Source: Lysobacteraceae bacterium
GTDB lineage: Bacteria > Pseudomonadota > Gammaproteobacteria > Xanthomonadales > Wenzhouxiangellaceae
Direction: 5' to 3'
Length of the DNA: 8,210 bases
NCBI GenBank assembly: GCA_020201235.1
Contig: JAIVHD010000253.1
Coordinates: 1 to 8,210 of the forward strand
Part shown: piece by piece, positions 1 to 5,507 of the stretch
How the letters are laid out: each line of letters starts with the position of its first letter
Position numbering within the stretch: position 1 is the stretch's first letter
Notes under the pieces: model-generated
What the model was told of the DNA's origin: nothing
Seen by the model: only the letters and a program-made list of their open reading frames with translations
The model's database searches: none
Program-made: the position numbers and the translations under genes

Positions 1-557
1 GCCTCCAGCCGTTCATCCCACGCCCGGCGATTGGGCAGCCCGGTCAGCGAATCGGTCATGGCGTCGTAGCGAAAGCGCTCGGCCAGGCGATCGATTTCAA
101 TCGCATCGAGCTCAATCTTGAGCAGGCTCGAAAGCAAACCCGCCAGCAGTTCGATCAGCGCAAGATCCTGCTTGCCCAATTCGGGACGCTCGTTTCGGTC
201 GAGCGCGCACAAGGTGCCGAACCAGCGGCCGTCGCCGGCCAGCAGGGGCACGCCGATGTAGGCACCGATCCGGGTACCGGCAACCATCGGCAGATCGCTG
301 CAAGCGGAATCATCAAACAGGCGCGGCAAGACTTTGGCGACTGGATCGTTGATCAGCCCGGCGCACAGGATATCGGTCTTTTGAAAAACCATGCCGGCCG
401 TGATGTCATAGGGATTTTGTTCCACATGCAGCACAATCCAGTCGTCGCCGTGCTTCCGGGCAATCATCCACAAATCCAGATCATGGTGCCGGCTCAAAAA
501 CTCCAGCACGGACCGGGAAGCTTCCGGAAAATTCGAAAATTGATTTGGGTCGATCAT
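1..557 (-). CDS. GAF-GGDEF protein, putative diguanylate cyclase (C-terminus cut by window edge)
   Basis: Seen: an open minus-strand frame of 185 complete codons running off the left edge. Residues about 15-150 look like a GAF domain, with the typical stretch IGAYIGVPLLAGDGRWFGTLCALD split over residues 97-120. A short helix (about 145-165) then leads into the opening motif of a GGDEF domain, DSLTGLPNRRAW, at about 169-180. The GGDEF signature itself and any EAL domain would lie outside the window, so catalytic competence cannot be judged. Known: such proteins sense a small ligand or redox state through GAF and make cyclic di-GMP from GTP in the cytoplasm; no signal peptide or membrane helix is visible. 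The start is the ATG at 557-555. An in-frame GTG at 566-564 is an alternative, and neither has a strong Shine-Dalgarno sequence. The gene is divergent from frmA. A sigma-54-like site at 615-630 may drive it. Confidence 0.85.
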   Translation of the reverse strand, partial: MIDPNQFSNFPEASRSVLEFLSRHHDLDLWMIARKHGDDWIVLHVEQNPYDITAGMVFQKTDILCAGLINDPVAKVLPRLFDDSACSDLPMVAGTRIGAYIGVPLLAGDGRWFGTLCALDRNERPELGKQDLALIELLAGLLSSLLKIELDAIEIDRLAERFRYDAMTDSLTGLPNRRAWDERLE

Positions 558-573
558 GCCAAACACATCTGTT

Positions 574-592
574 ATGCGAAACCGCTTCGCAT
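574..592. repeat. Perfect 7-bp inverted repeat in the GAF-GGDEF leader
   Basis: ATGCGAA (574-580) and TTCGCAT (586-592) are perfect reverse complements separated by ACCGC. The element lies 17 bases upstream of the GAF-GGDEF start codon, inside the predicted 5' leader. It could be a 19-base operator for a dimeric regulator or a short mRNA hairpin. No T-run follows it on the minus strand, so a terminator is unlikely. Confidence 0.5.
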
Positions 593-600
593 TTCACCCT

Positions 601-608
601 CCCCCCCC
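601..608. repeat. Homopolymer C8 tract (G8 on the minus strand)
   Basis: Eight consecutive C on the plus strand, within a wider pyrimidine stretch (598-609). It falls at the predicted transcription start of the minus-strand GAF-GGDEF gene if the sigma-54-like site is real, about 45 bases upstream of the start codon. Such tracts are prone to length change by slippage. Confidence 0.6.
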
Positions 609-614
609 TGAAAA

Positions 615-630
615 TGCAAGATAAATGCCA
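615..630 (-). promoter_or_regulatory. Candidate sigma-54 (RpoN) promoter for the GAF-GGDEF gene
   Basis: Read on the minus strand the site is TGGCATTTATCTTGCA. The consensus used, from memory, is TGGCAC-N5-TTGCA. The GG and GC elements are both present at the correct spacing, and only the sixth base (T instead of C) departs. The predicted start of transcription is near 604, giving a leader of about 47 bases before the ATG at 557. The match is by eye; RpoN dependence and an upstream activator site were not shown. Confidence 0.5.
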
Positions 631-826
631 AACGCGGGAAGACTGATAAACCCGTCAAGTCGGTTGAAGCTTTATAAACCCGCCTTATTCACTCCCCCTC
701 CGACTGTGTGTGGCACCGCCATGCCCGGCGTCTGCGGCCTTTCGCTCGGTCACGCGTCCTCACCCCTTCGAACGAAAGCCGGCAAGTCTGCGACCAAAAC
801 CGATATCATCGAGTCATTCGTTTCGC

Positions 827-833
827 GGGAGAA
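827..833 (+). promoter_or_regulatory. Ribosome binding site deciding the frmA start
   Basis: GGGAGAA lies 5 bases before the ATG at 839. This supports that start over the in-frame ATG at 710, which would add 43 residues with no likeness to the family. Confidence 0.7.
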
Positions 834-838
834 TCATC

Positions 839-1798
839 ATGCAAACGCGCGCCGCCGTCGCTCTGGAAGCCGGCAAGCCACTGGTCATCGAGACCGTCGA
901 TCTGCAAGGCCCGAGGTCCGGTGAAGTGCTGGTCGAAATCAAGGCCACCGGGCTCTGCCATACCGATGCCTACACGCTTTCCGGCGACGACCCGGAGGGC
1001 CTGTTCCCAAGCATTCTGGGGCATGAAGGTGCCGGTGTCGTCATCGAGGTGGGCGCAGGCGTCAAGTCGGTCAAGGTCGGCGATCACGTGATTCCGCTGT
1101 ACACGCCCGAGTGCCGCGAGTGTGAGTACTGCCTGAATCCCAAGACCAATTTATGCCAGGCCATTCGGGAAACCCAGGGCAAGGGCGTGATGCCCGACGG
1201 CAGCAGCCGTTTTTCGCTAAACGGCGAACCGCTGCATCACTACATGGGCACATCGACCTTTGCCAACCACACTGTATTGCCCGCAATCGCCGTAGCCAAA
1301 ATCAACCCCGATGCACCCTTCGACAAGGTCTGCTATATCGGCTGCGGCGTGACCACCGGCATCGGTGCGGTCATCTGGACAGCCGGCGTTGAGCCGGGCT
1401 CCAGGGTGGTTGTATTCGGGCTCGGCGGGATCGGATTGAACGTCATCCAGGGTGCCCGCATGGCCGGCGCGGCACAAATCGTTGGGGTCGATATCAACCC
1501 GGCCAAACGCGCCCTTGCCGAAAAGTTCGGCATGACCGATTTCGTGAACCCGACCGACGTCGAAGGCGAACTTGTGCCGTATCTTGTCACTCTGACCCAA
1601 GGCGGGGCCGATTACAGTTTCGAATGTATCGGCAACGTCAACATCATGCGTCAGGCGCTGGAGTGCTGTCATAAAGACATGGAAGGCCGAATCAACATCG
1701 ATGATCTGATCACGCACACCTTGACGCTCGACCAGATCAACGACGGCTTCGATCTGATGCACAAGGGCGAATCGATCCGCTCGGTTGTCGTTTATTGA
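839..1798 (+). CDS. frmA: S-(hydroxymethyl)glutathione dehydrogenase / class III alcohol dehydrogenase, with an internal deletion
   Basis: Family role: zinc- and NAD-dependent oxidation of S-(hydroxymethyl)glutathione (formaldehyde plus glutathione) to S-formylglutathione in the cytoplasm. Seen: 319 residues. Catalytic zinc ligands are Cys40 (GLCHTD), His62 (GHEGAG) and Cys169 (GCGVTTG). Structural zinc ligands are Cys92, 95, 98 and 106. The NAD fold has GLGGIG at 195-200 and Asp218. Class III marks include GDDPEG (49-54) and Arg110. The start ATG at 839 matches the family N-terminus (MxxRAAVA) and has GGGAGAA at 827-833. Odd: family members are about 369-373 residues. Between Lys279 and Asp280 (1675/1676), about 50 expected residues are absent: the segment with the last Rossmann strand (VIIGV), the PFQLVTGR region and the GGVKGR loop. 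The frame resumes at MEG and continues to the normal C-terminus. The enzyme may therefore be inactive, or the assembly may be wrong. frmB follows 34 bases downstream. Confidence 0.9.
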   Translation: MQTRAAVALEAGKPLVIETVDLQGPRSGEVLVEIKATGLCHTDAYTLSGDDPEGLFPSILGHEGAGVVIEVGAGVKSVKVGDHVIPLYTPECRECEYCLNPKTNLCQAIRETQGKGVMPDGSSRFSLNGEPLHHYMGTSTFANHTVLPAIAVAKINPDAPFDKVCYIGCGVTTGIGAVIWTAGVEPGSRVVVFGLGGIGLNVIQGARMAGAAQIVGVDINPAKRALAEKFGMTDFVNPTDVEGELVPYLVTLTQGGADYSFECIGNVNIMRQALECCHKDMEGRINIDDLITHTLTLDQINDGFDLMHKGESIRSVVVY

Positions 1799-1821
1799 GC
1801 TGTTGCACCTGGCTGGACCGC

Positions 1822-1827
1822 AAAGGA
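1822..1827 (+). promoter_or_regulatory. Ribosome binding site deciding the frmB start
   Basis: AAAGGA lies 5 bases before the ATG at 1833. It supports this start over the in-frame ATG at 1785, which would overlap the end of frmA and add 16 unrelated residues. Confidence 0.7.
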
Positions 1828-1832
1828 CCCTC

Positions 1833-2669
1833 ATGACCATAGAAACCCGTGCCCAACATCATTGCTTTGGCGGCCGCCAGGGCTTTTATACACACCATTC
1901 AGAAAAGTGTAACGGACCGATGGCTTTTTCCGTTTTTGTCCCACCGCACCAGGTCGGGCAGAAACTACCGGTTCTGTATTACCTTTCGGGGCTGACCTGC
2001 GACGATCAGGTATTTGCGATCAAAGCCGGCGCGCAACGCATGGCCGCCAGCCTCGGCTTGGTGCTGGTCGCGCCGGATACCAGTCCGCGCGAAACCGGCA
2101 TCTGCGAGGCGACCGACGAGTGGGATTTCGGCGAAGGCGCGGGCTTTTATGTCGATGCGACCGAAAAACCCTGGTCGCAGCGGTTCAGCATGTATTCCTA
2201 TGTTGCTCACGAACTACCGGAGATCATCGCCGAGCACTTCCCGGTCGATCCGACCCGATGCGGCATCTTCGGTCACTCGATGGGCGGCCACGGTGCCTTG
2301 ACCATCGCCTTGCGCAACCGGCACCGCTATCGATCGGTTTCGGCTTTCGCGCCGATCGTCGCGCCGACCAGGGTTCCATGGGGCCAAAAGGCGCTACCGC
2401 GCTATCTTGGAGCCGATCCGGAAGACTGGAAACACTACGATGCCTGTGAGCTGGTCGCGCGCCAGACCTTCCCGGGCAAGATCCTGATCGACCAGGGCCT
2501 GAACGATCCTTTTTTAGAGCACCAGCTTGTGCCGGAGTATTTCGAGCGCGCATGCCAGGCAGCGGGTCAATCGCTGGAGCTGCGACGGCACGCCGGTTAC
2601 GATCACGGTTATTTCTTTATACAGACCTTCATCGACGACCACCTGCAGCATCACGCCGAGGCGTTGTGA
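1833..2669 (+). CDS. frmB: S-formylglutathione hydrolase
   Basis: Role: hydrolyses S-formylglutathione to formate and glutathione, the second step of glutathione-dependent formaldehyde removal, in the cytoplasm. Seen: 278 residues, close to the roughly 277-280 usual for the esterase D family. The alpha/beta-hydrolase features are complete: the oxyanion-side motif YLSGLTC (50-56), the nucleophile elbow GHSMGGHGAL with Ser149, the acid Asp225 in DQGLNDPF, and His258 in GYDHGYFFI. The PDTSPRET segment (81-88) is also typical. The start at 1833 gives a normal N-terminus. The gene lies 34 bases after frmA, so the two are probably one transcript. Unlike its partner it looks intact. It could be called fghA; the function is the same. 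Non-specific esterase activity on small esters is also common in this family. Confidence 0.95.
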   Translation: MTIETRAQHHCFGGRQGFYTHHSEKCNGPMAFSVFVPPHQVGQKLPVLYYLSGLTCDDQVFAIKAGAQRMAASLGLVLVAPDTSPRETGICEATDEWDFGEGAGFYVDATEKPWSQRFSMYSYVAHELPEIIAEHFPVDPTRCGIFGHSMGGHGALTIALRNRHRYRSVSAFAPIVAPTRVPWGQKALPRYLGADPEDWKHYDACELVARQTFPGKILIDQGLNDPFLEHQLVPEYFERACQAAGQSLELRRHAGYDHGYFFIQTFIDDHLQHHAEAL

Positions 2670-2755
2670 CCAGACACAAAGCCAAGGCCGTCCATCATCA
2701 CCCGCCCCATGACAACAAGTTCAATCAACGCAGGGGTGGTGAATCAGGCCAGCTG

Positions 2756-2781
2756 AACCCGGACGATTCATGATCCGGGTT
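2756..2781. repeat. 8-bp inverted repeat before the HMG-CoA lyase gene
   Basis: AACCCGGA (2756-2763) and TCCGGGTT (2774-2781) are perfect reverse complements with a 10-base spacer. The right arm ends 16 bases before the ATG at 2798. TTAAGATAA follows, with no T-run, so it does not look like a standard intrinsic terminator for frmB. An operator for a regulator of the lyase gene, or a leader hairpin near the ribosome binding site, fits better. A second short pair (GAATC 2741-2745 with GATTC 2765-2769) would compete with it in RNA. Confidence 0.5.
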
Positions 2782-2797
2782 AAGATAACGGACGGTC

Positions 2798-3745
2798 ATG
2801 CATCGACAGTCCACCCAAATGTTCAATCAAGAATCTGCGCGTCACAACGATGCCGTAAAAATCGTCGAGGTCGGTCCACGCGACGGCCTGCAGGACGAAT
2901 CGCGCTATGTGCCGGTGGAGACGAAACTGAAGCTGATTCACCGGCTGGCCGACTGCGGCCTGCCGGTGATCGAGGCGACCAGCTTTGTCTCGCCGCGCTG
3001 GGTGCCGCAACTGGCCGATGCCGAAGAGTTGATGGCCGGGCTCACGCGCCGGCCGGGCACGCACTATCCGGTGCTGGTGCCCAACGAAAAGGGCTATGAG
3101 CGCGCGCGTGCCGCCGGTGCCGACGAGGTCGCCGTGTTTTCCGCCGCCTCGGAGGCGTTCAACCTCAAAAATATCAATTGCACCATTGAGCAGTCGTTCG
3201 ATCGTTTTCGTCCAGTGCTTCGGCGCGCCCGGGCTGATGGCGTGCGGGTGCGCGGCTATATCTCGTGCGTTCTCGGCTGCCCGTACCAGGGCGAGGTTCC
3301 GATTTCTGATGTCGTTCGGGTGGTCGAAGCACTGCTTGATTCTGGTTGCGACGAAATTTCCCTGGGCGATACCATTGGAGTCGGTACACCGCAGAAAACC
3401 GCATCGATGCTGGATGCGGTGCTCGGCTCGGTGCCGGCCGAAAAGCTGGCCGTCCACCTGCACGACACCTACGGCCAGGCCCTCGCGAACATTCTGGCAA
3501 GCCTGGAAAAGGGTTTGCGCGTAGTCGACAGCTCGGTTGCCGGGCTGGGGGGCTGTCCGTACGCACGCGGTGCAACCGGCAATGTGGCGACCGAGGACGT
3601 GGTCTACATGCTCGAAGGAATGGGTCTTCGCACCGGCGTCGACTTGAAGGCCCTGTCTCGCACCGCAAACTGGATCGCCGGCACGCTCGGCCGCCCCGGC
3701 AGCCGCGCAGGAACGGCGATCTACAACAAGCATATTGCCGATTAG
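2798..3745 (+). CDS. Hydroxymethylglutaryl-CoA lyase
   Basis: Role: cleaves 3-hydroxy-3-methylglutaryl-CoA to acetyl-CoA and acetoacetate, the last step of leucine (and isovalerate) breakdown; cytoplasmic TIM-barrel enzyme needing a divalent metal. Seen: 315 residues. VEVGPRDGLQ carries Arg28 and Asp29 (catalytic arginine and metal ligand). Also present are IEATSFVSPRWVPQLAD (58-74), SCVLGCPYQG (156-165), LGDTIGVGTP (189-198) and the HLHDT metal histidines His220 and His222. GLGGCPYA holds the catalytic Cys253, and GNVATED supplies Asn262. Every expected active-site residue is present. The start at 2798 has a weak ACGGACGG ahead of it; the in-frame ATG at 2819 has nothing better. The names liuE, mvaB and hmgL are all used for this family. 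Neighbouring liu genes (dehydrogenase, carboxylase subunits, hydratase) are absent in this window, so it stands apart from the usual cluster. Confidence 0.93.
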   Translation: MHRQSTQMFNQESARHNDAVKIVEVGPRDGLQDESRYVPVETKLKLIHRLADCGLPVIEATSFVSPRWVPQLADAEELMAGLTRRPGTHYPVLVPNEKGYERARAAGADEVAVFSAASEAFNLKNINCTIEQSFDRFRPVLRRARADGVRVRGYISCVLGCPYQGEVPISDVVRVVEALLDSGCDEISLGDTIGVGTPQKTASMLDAVLGSVPAEKLAVHLHDTYGQALANILASLEKGLRVVDSSVAGLGGCPYARGATGNVATEDVVYMLEGMGLRTGVDLKALSRTANWIAGTLGRPGSRAGTAIYNKHIAD

Positions 3746-3894
3746 GTCCGATACCGCGCCGGACAAGCGATCAATGACCTGTTAAGCCGGTCCATTAGTG
3801 CGGTCAGGGCCGGCGGGTGGAACTACCGCGCGTTAGCAAAAATGATCAACACAGCATCAACAACGGCCTTTAAGGCAGGGGATTTAAGCAAATC
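3746..3894. other. Intergenic gap between HMG-CoA lyase and the SDR gene
   Basis: This 149-base gap holds no gene. A weak hairpin (GTCCG ... CGGAC, 3747-3764 region) follows the lyase stop but lacks a T-run. A small palindrome GCCTT-T-AAGGC lies at 3866-3876. AGGGGA at 3877-3882 is the likely Shine-Dalgarno sequence for the next gene, 12 bases from its ATG, which is rather far. No confident promoter was found. Confidence 0.5.
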
Positions 3895-4665
3895 ATGAAA
3901 CTTTCAGGAATCAGGGCAATTATCACAGGCGGTGTCTCGGGCCTGGGACTGGCCGTGGCCCGGCGCTTGCGGGCCGATGGTGGCCGACTGGCGCTGTTCG
4001 ACGTCAACGCCGATCAGGCTCCCGCAGCGATCGGCGAACTCGGCTCGGAGCATGCGCAATTCTTCGTCACCGACGTCAGCGACGAGCACAACGTCAGCGA
4101 ATCCATAACCCAAGCCGAAGCGTTTCTAGGCGGCATCGATGTCCTCGTTAACTGCGCTGGAATCCTTGGCGCCGGGCGCGTGCTGGGCAAGAACGGTCCC
4201 ATGCCGCTGGAGCGCTTCAGGACAACGGTCCTGGTCAACCTGGTCGGCAGCTTCAACGTGGCCAAAGCCGCCGCTGACCGGATGCAGAACAATACCGCGA
4301 ACCAGGATGGCGAACGCGGCGTGATCATCAACACCGCCTCGGTGGCCGCCTGGGAGGGCCAGATCGGACAGGCAGCGTATTCAGCATCCAAGGGTGGCGT
4401 GGTCGCCATGACCCTGCCGATGGCGCGCGAATTCACGCGCTTCGGCATTCGCGTCAATACGATTGCACCGGGCGTCTTTCATACCCCGATGGTCGACACA
4501 ATGCCGCAAGAGATCCAGCAGGCACTGAGCGATTCAGTTCCATTTCCCCGCCGCCTCGGCAAACCGGAAGAATTCGCCGAGCTGTGCGTGCAACTGATCG
4601 AAAACGCTTATTTCAATGGCACCTCGATACGGCTTGATGGCGCTATACGCCTGGAGCCAAAATAA
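3895..4665 (+). CDS. SDR-family 3-hydroxyacyl-CoA dehydrogenase, HSD10 (type II) like
   Basis: Role inferred from family: NAD-dependent oxidation of a 3-hydroxyacyl-CoA, such as 3-hydroxy-2-methylbutyryl-CoA in isoleucine breakdown or short fatty acyl-CoA intermediates. Seen: 256 residues, the normal length for a classical SDR. The nucleotide-binding motif TGGVSGLG is at 11-18. Asp36 closes the second strand and favours NAD over NADP. NCAGI is at 86-90 and Asn115 is the SDR asparagine. Catalytic Ser149 (NTASVAAWEGQIGQAAYSAS stretch), Tyr162 and Lys166 are present. The segments RVNTIAPGVFHTPM (186-199) and VPFPRRLGKPEEFAEL (215-230) and the ending NGTSIRLDGAIRLEPK closely resemble HSD10-type enzymes. 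Its stop TAA (4663-4665) shares one base with the mscS start, so the two are probably translationally coupled. The exact substrate cannot be read from sequence. Confidence 0.88.
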   Translation: MKLSGIRAIITGGVSGLGLAVARRLRADGGRLALFDVNADQAPAAIGELGSEHAQFFVTDVSDEHNVSESITQAEAFLGGIDVLVNCAGILGAGRVLGKNGPMPLERFRTTVLVNLVGSFNVAKAAADRMQNNTANQDGERGVIINTASVAAWEGQIGQAAYSASKGGVVAMTLPMAREFTRFGIRVNTIAPGVFHTPMVDTMPQEIQQALSDSVPFPRRLGKPEEFAELCVQLIENAYFNGTSIRLDGAIRLEPK

Positions 4666-5507
4666 TGGAAACCATCAACGAGGCCTTTGCCACGATCGAC
4701 ACCGCCATGCTGCTTGCCTGGACGTGGCAGCTTTTTGCCGCGGCGCTGATCTTCGTTATCGGGCGCTGGATTGCAAGAATGATCACCGGTAGCCTCAAGC
4801 GCATGATGTCGAGCCGAGGGCTTGACATCATGCTGGTCACTTTTCTGGGTGCAATCCTGTATTCGGTGCTTCTGATCGCGGTCGTGATCGCAGCACTGAG
4901 CCAGCTCGGAATTCAAACCACGCCATTGATCGCGGTTCTCGGTGCCGCAGGTCTTGCGATCGGGCTTGCGTTGCAGAATTCATTGGGAAATTTCGCAGCC
5001 GGGGTTATGTTGGTGCTGTTCCGGCCTTTCACCAAGGGGAATTTCATCGATGCCGGCGGAACCATGGGCACGGTCAAGGAAGTCGGCATTTTCAGTACGA
5101 TTCTCGATACTCCCGATAACCGCCGCATTATCGTCCCCAATGCCCAGATCACGGGCGGCACGATCACCAATTTCTCGGCCTACGACACCCGGCGAATCGA
5201 CATGATCATCGGCGTCGACTACAGCGACGACTTAAGGGTTGCGCGAAAAGCCATTGAAAAAGTCATCGCTGAGCATGAAAAAATCCTGAAAGAGCCTGAG
5301 CCGGCCATTCTGCTGATGGACCTGGCCGATTCAAGCGTCAACTTTGCGGTTCGTCCCTGGGTCAATTCAGATGACTACTGGGTCGTGCGCGGCGAATTGA
5401 TGGAACAGATCAAGGGTGCTCTGGAAGCCAGTGGCTGCTCGATTCCCTTTCCGCAGCGCGACGTCCATGTGGTCTCATCGCCTGACAACGAAAAACAGGC
5501 AGCCTAA
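4665..5507 (+). CDS. mscS: Small-conductance mechanosensitive channel, MscS family
   Basis: Role: inner-membrane heptameric channel that opens under membrane tension and releases solutes during osmotic downshock. Seen: 280 residues, like the 286 of E. coli MscS. Helices are predicted at about 17-38 (TM1), 55-79 (TM2) and 87-120 (TM3). The pore helix contains AVLGAAGLAIGLALQNSLGN (90-109); Leu97 and Leu101 align with the E. coli gate residues Leu105 and Leu109. Asn105 stands where E. coli has the kink glycine Gly113. The beta domain follows (GTVKEVGIFSTILDTPDNRR, 135-154; VPNAQI, 157-162), then the C-terminal alpha/beta domain ending in PFPQRDVHVV. GGAG at 4653-4656, inside the SDR gene, is the Shine-Dalgarno sequence. 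The start overlaps the SDR stop by one base. The coding sequence contains a long hairpin (4801-4833) between TM1 and TM2. The 3' end overlaps the convergent sensor gene. Confidence 0.93.
   Translation: METINEAFATIDTAMLLAWTWQLFAAALIFVIGRWIARMITGSLKRMMSSRGLDIMLVTFLGAILYSVLLIAVVIAALSQLGIQTTPLIAVLGAAGLAIGLALQNSLGNFAAGVMLVLFRPFTKGNFIDAGGTMGTVKEVGIFSTILDTPDNRRIIVPNAQITGGTITNFSAYDTRRIDMIIGVDYSDDLRVARKAIEKVIAEHEKILKEPEPAILLMDLADSSVNFAVRPWVNSDDYWVVRGELMEQIKGALEASGCSIPFPQRDVHVVSSPDNEKQAA
4801..4833. repeat. 33-base near-perfect hairpin inside mscS
   Basis: GCATGATGTC (4801-4810) and GACATCATGC (4824-4833) are perfect 10-bp inverted repeats. Inside them G4811 faces T4823 (a G-U pair in RNA), then AGCC (4812-4815) pairs with GGCT (4819-4822) around the loop GAG (4816-4818). 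That makes 15 pairs with a three-base loop. It covers codons 46-56, the cytoplasmic or periplasmic turn between TM1 and TM2. No T-run follows directly (a TTTT comes 8 bases later at 4842-4845). Function unknown. Confidence 0.75.
5504..5507. other. Overlapping convergent stop codons
   Basis: The mscS TAA (5505-5507, plus strand) and the sensor TAG (5504-5506, minus strand) interlock, so the two genes overlap tail to tail by 4 bases. There is no space for a separate terminator. Transcription of each must end inside the other gene or run through as antisense. Confidence 0.85.

Larger units (their letters stand above)
558..838. other. Divergent intergenic region between the GAF-GGDEF gene and frmA
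   Basis: This 281-base gap has no convincing coding frame. It holds a 7-bp inverted repeat (574-592), a run of eight C (601-608), a sigma-54-like promoter match on the minus strand (615-630) and a 9-bp direct repeat ATAAACCCG (646-654 and 674-682). The frmA Shine-Dalgarno sequence sits at its right end. No clear sigma-70 promoter for frmA was found. TATAAA at 673-678 resembles a -10 box but has no matching -35 hexamer. An in-frame extension of the frmA frame back to 710 exists but is not coding by homology. Confidence 0.7.

Noticed and set aside
673..678. TATAAA as a -10 box for frmA
   Set aside because: No -35-like hexamer at 16-18 bases upstream and no extended -10 TG. TTGAAG at 664-669 pairs only with a poor TATTCA.
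710..838. Upstream in-frame extension of frmA starting at 710
   Set aside because: The 43 extra residues have no likeness to the family. The ATG at 839 has a good ribosome binding site and gives the usual MxxRAAVA N-terminus.
1217..1840. Minus-strand open frame (207 codons) across frmA
   Set aside because: Antisense shadow of frmA with no recognisable domain or credible start signal.
2780..3766. Long minus-strand open frame (328 codons) across the HMG-CoA lyase gene
   Set aside because: It is the shadow of a GC-rich gene whose plus-strand product is fully recognisable; its own translation resembles no known family.
3746..3766. Intrinsic terminator after the HMG-CoA lyase gene
   Set aside because: The arms pair over only 5 bp and no T-run follows.
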